Origin: an uncultured Prevotella sp.
Lineage (GTDB): Bacteria; Bacteroidota; Bacteroidia; Bacteroidales; Bacteroidaceae
DNA: 32,413 bases
Direction: 5' to 3'
Assembly: GCA_900555035.1 (NCBI GenBank)
Contig: USJX01000030.1
Coordinates: 1-32,413 of the forward strand
Made by a program: the position numbers and the translations under genes. The notes beneath the pieces are model-generated. The model was not told where the DNA came from. It made no database searches and worked only from the letters and a program-made list of their open reading frames with translations. Positions 30,198-32,413 of this stretch are shown here, one piece after another (positions within the stretch are counted from its first letter, which is position 1; each line of letters opens with the position of its first letter).

Positions 30198-30213
30198 GGT
30201 TTCACGTGGAACA
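30198..30213. promoter_or_regulatory. parS-like site
   Basis: GGTTTCACGTGGAACA differs from the B. subtilis-type parS TGTTTCACGTGGAACA only at the first base, and from TGTTTCACGTGAAACA at two. It lies between apt and mnmG, about 700 bp from the palindromic site. Confidence 0.7.
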
Positions 30214-30214
30214 T

Positions 30215-30237
30215 TGCGGAACATTCCTTGTTCCGCA
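30215..30237. repeat. Hairpin next to the parS-like site
   Basis: TGCGGAACA and TGTTCCGCA form a perfect 9-bp stem with a 5-nt loop. It lies 34 nt past the mnmG stop. It lacks a U-run on the minus strand, so its role as a terminator is doubtful. A second hairpin, AGCCGGA/TCCGGCT (30255-30271), overlaps the mnmG stop. Confidence 0.7.
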
Positions 30238-30270
30238 GTCTTTTATGGAGAAACAGCCGGAGCCTCCGGC

Positions 30271-32142
30271 TTATCTTCCCATGAGGATGAGCAATACGTT
30301 GATATCGCTTGGCGAAACGCCCGGAATGCGGCTTGCCTGAGCCAGCGTTTCAGGGTCGATGCGTTCGAGCTTCTGGCGCCCCTCGGTAGAGATTTCTTGA
30401 ATCTCCGAGTACTTGAATCTACCCTTAATCTTGATGTTCTCCAGGCGGTGCATCTTGTCGGCGATGAGTCGCTCACGGTCGATGTAACCCTTGTACTTCA
30501 TCTTGATCTCCGCAGCCTCTGCAATCTCTTCCTTGCGGTTGACTGGCGCTTCCATCGCAGCCTTCAGGTCGGGGATGATTTCCGAGAGGTTCTGAAGGTT
30601 CAGATGTGGACGGGCCACCAGGTCGATGAGCTTGCAGCCGGCACGCAGCGGAGTGGTGCCGAGTGCTTCGAGCTTCGGATTGATCTCTTCCTTCTTGATA
30701 GGATAGTTGGCGCAGAAGTCGATGATTCTTTCGATGGCTTCCTTCTTCTCCAACCACCAGTCGTAACGGTCGCGCTTGGCAATGCCCAGCTCGTATGCCT
30801 TCTCGGTGAGTCGGGCATCAGCATCGTCTTGTCTCAGCAGGATGCGATACTCGGCTCTTGAAGTGAACATTCGGTAAGGTTCATCCACGCCCTTTGTGGT
30901 GAGGTCATCGATGAGCACGCCGATGTAGCTCTCGTCTCGCTTCATCTCGAAAGTCTTGTCGCCCGTGCAGTGGAGGGCGGCGTTGATTCCGGCAACGGTG
31001 CCCTGACCGCCTGCCTCCTCGTAACCTGTGGTTCCGTTCACCTGTCCGGCAAAGAAGAGACCCTTGATGATTTTCGACTCCAGCGTATGCTTCAGTTGGG
31101 TAGGGTCGAAGTAATCGTACTCGATGGCGTAACCTGGTCGGTAAATCTTCGCATCTCTCAATGCTGGGATTTCGTGCAGCGCCTTCAGCTGGATGTCCAT
31201 CGGCATGCTCGAAGAAAATCCGTTCAGGTACATCTCGTTCGTATCTTCACCTTCCGGCTCCAGGAAGAGCGGATGCTGCTGCTTGTCGGGGAAGGTGACG
31301 AGCTTGGTTTCTATGCTCGGGCAGTAGCGGGGACCGGTGCTCTGGATCTGGCCATTATATAAAGGTGAATCGTCGAGCCCGCTTTTCAGTATCTCGTGTA
31401 CTTTATTATTAGTGTAGCAAGTCCAGCAAGGAAGTTGCTTCAGCACACGATGGTTGCCCATGTATGAGAACTGATGGAAGTCGATGTCGCCCGGCTGCTC
31501 CTCCATGTCTTCAAAGTGAACGCTCCGCTTGTCGATGCGCACCGGCGTTCCGGTTTTCATTCTTGCCGACGTGATTCCCCATCGGGTGATGCTCTCGGTG
31601 AAGTGGTGCACGGCAGGTTCTGCGCATCTTCCGCCTTTTACCATCTTTCTTCCCACGTGCATCAGTCCGTTCAGGAAAGTGCCGGCAGTGATGATGATGC
31701 TCTTGGCGTAGAACTCGGCTCCCCAGATGGTGCGCACGCCGATGGCCTCGCCGTTGGCAACGAGCAGTTCGTCGGCCTGGTCTTGCCAGATGTCGAGATG
31801 GTCGGTGTGGTCGAGGATGGTTCTCCATTCCCATATAAACTTGCCGCGGTCGCATTGAGCACGTGGACTCCATACGGCAGGACCCTTTCCGATGTTGAGC
31901 ATTCTAAACTGGATGGCGGTCTTGTCGGTCACGATACCCATCTGTCCGCCCAGCGCGTCAATCTCTCGTACGATCTGTCCTTTTGCAATACCTCCGATGG
32001 CAGGATTGCAACTCATCTGACCAATCTTGTTCATGTCCATCGTTATCAGACAGGTGTTGGCGCCCATGTTTGCAGCGGCTGCAGCAGCCTCGCATCCGGC
32101 GTGTCCTCCACCGATAACGATTACGTCATAATTGAAGTTCAT
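30271..32142 (-). CDS. mnmG: tRNA uridine-5-carboxymethylaminomethyl modification enzyme MnmG (GidA)
   Basis: MnmG works with the GTPase MnmE and uses FAD and methylene-tetrahydrofolate to modify the wobble uridine of several tRNAs. The 623-residue length is typical. The FAD-binding fold starts VIVIGGGHAGCEAA (residues 7-20). The folate/FAD region has GGRCAEPAVHHFTESI, and the second FAD segment reads GTTGYEEAGGQGTVAGINA. The C-terminal MnmE- and tRNA-binding helices end GVSPSDINVLLILMGR. In many bacteria it lies near oriC. The likely promoter is at 32179-32212. The next genes on this strand are apt and uvrC. Confidence 0.98.
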   Translation of the reverse strand: MNFNYDVIVIGGGHAGCEAAAAAANMGANTCLITMDMNKIGQMSCNPAIGGIAKGQIVREIDALGGQMGIVTDKTAIQFRMLNIGKGPAVWSPRAQCDRGKFIWEWRTILDHTDHLDIWQDQADELLVANGEAIGVRTIWGAEFYAKSIIITAGTFLNGLMHVGRKMVKGGRCAEPAVHHFTESITRWGITSARMKTGTPVRIDKRSVHFEDMEEQPGDIDFHQFSYMGNHRVLKQLPCWTCYTNNKVHEILKSGLDDSPLYNGQIQSTGPRYCPSIETKLVTFPDKQQHPLFLEPEGEDTNEMYLNGFSSSMPMDIQLKALHEIPALRDAKIYRPGYAIEYDYFDPTQLKHTLESKIIKGLFFAGQVNGTTGYEEAGGQGTVAGINAALHCTGDKTFEMKRDESYIGVLIDDLTTKGVDEPYRMFTSRAEYRILLRQDDADARLTEKAYELGIAKRDRYDWWLEKKEAIERIIDFCANYPIKKEEINPKLEALGTTPLRAGCKLIDLVARPHLNLQNLSEIIPDLKAAMEAPVNRKEEIAEAAEIKMKYKGYIDRERLIADKMHRLENIKIKGRFKYSEIQEISTEGRQKLERIDPETLAQASRIPGVSPSDINVLLILMGR

Positions 32143-32178
32143 AATCTCTATCTAATCTATATTTTTTCTAATTTTCGG

Positions 32179-32212
32179 CAAAAGTAAGAAATTAAATTGA
32201 AATTTTAGCAAA
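32179..32212 (-). promoter_or_regulatory. Promoter of mnmG
   Basis: On the minus strand TTTG (32212-32209) is followed by 22 nt and TACTTTTG (32186-32179). The -7 box is a full match; the spacing is slightly long. The start codon is 37 nt downstream. Confidence 0.65.
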
Positions 32213-32217
32213 AATAC

Positions 32218-32248
32218 TTTGATAAATCATTAAAATATAGTAATTTTG
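32218..32248 (+). promoter_or_regulatory. Divergent promoter at the right edge
   Basis: TTTG (32218-32221), a 19-nt spacer and TAATTTTG (32241-32248) fully match the consensus on the plus strand. It points to a transcript that continues out of the window. Confidence 0.75.
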
Positions 32249-32413
32249 CAGCTGACTTGCGGAAATATACCTAAAAATGAGGATTGCAGAATGCTTAAAA
32301 ATAGGTATTGCGAGTACTTGATGAAGGAAATATTAAATAGTTTCAAACAGTTAAATAATTTAAATTCAATCATTTATGTGGTTAATCAATTCATCTATTG
32401 GTAGAAAGGTAGT
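32249..32413 (+). other. Start of an outgoing transcript, no gene identified
   Basis: The sequence after the promoter holds only two short frames, one of 14 codons at 32277 and one of 27 codons at 32321, neither convincing. ATACCTA and TAGGTAT at about 32267 and 32312 could pair in the leader. The gene it serves probably lies beyond the edge. Confidence 0.4.

Noticed and set aside
32321..32404. A 27-codon ORF at the right edge
   Set aside because: It is Asn-, Ile- and Leu-rich as expected by chance in AT-rich leader DNA, and nothing supports its translation.
1..32413. Insertion sequences, prophage or conjugative element
   Set aside because: No transposase, integrase or relaxase frame and no terminal repeats of suitable size were found.

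Overview
The window reads as chromosomal DNA of a gut Bacteroidota, most likely Prevotella/Segatella (P. copri-like). This is inferred from three things: promoters of the Bacteroidota type (TTTG, about 19-20 bp, then TAnnTTTG); the large, insertion-containing form of IspG; and many exported proteins of families I associate with Bacteroidales. No transposase, integrase, CRISPR array, rRNA or tRNA was seen. Most genes are on the minus strand and the content is mainly housekeeping.

Left part (1-5800, minus): a gene of unknown function, rpoN (sigma-54), a PAP2-like membrane protein, purE and ispG, read towards the left edge. A strong promoter precedes the first gene and terminators follow purE and ispG. 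Positions 5717-6530 hold no long gene but are not empty. A promoter with two FNR/CRP-like dyads upstream reads a roughly 430-nt transcript on the minus strand. It has two long direct repeats, a possible 32-codon ORF, several hairpins and a terminator.

Middle (6450-14100, minus): a C1-family (papain/bleomycin hydrolase-like) lipoprotein peptidase; a ychF-lgt operon; a lipoprotein and a large secreted protein of unknown function in an overlapping pair; and a rubredoxin-superoxide reductase operon (oxygen defence in an anaerobe). The 54-residue rubredoxin is short and easily missed. Then follow a GH29 alpha-L-fucosidase (plus), cutC (minus), a 913-residue exported transglutaminase-like protein (plus), and a minus pair of exported proteins (LPP20-like and DUF4384-like).

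Right part (21400-32413): polA (minus) diverges from a long-chain polyprenyl diphosphate synthase (plus). Next come deoC, a MazG-like pyrophosphohydrolase, a small membrane protein, dtd, uvrC, apt and mnmG (all minus). Between uvrC and mnmG are two close matches to the ParB-binding parS sequence, one forming the centre of a perfect 34-bp palindrome. Because mnmG/gidA and parS often lie near the replication origin, this end may be origin-proximal, but no DnaA-box cluster was found here.

A recurring theme is short tandem repeats at gene borders: 3 x 33 bp and 4 x 23 bp units that start inside the last codons of two genes and run past the stop, 4 x 22 bp dyads in front of the lipoprotein operon, 4 x 7 bp in front of dtd, and 3 x 21 bp inside a coding region.
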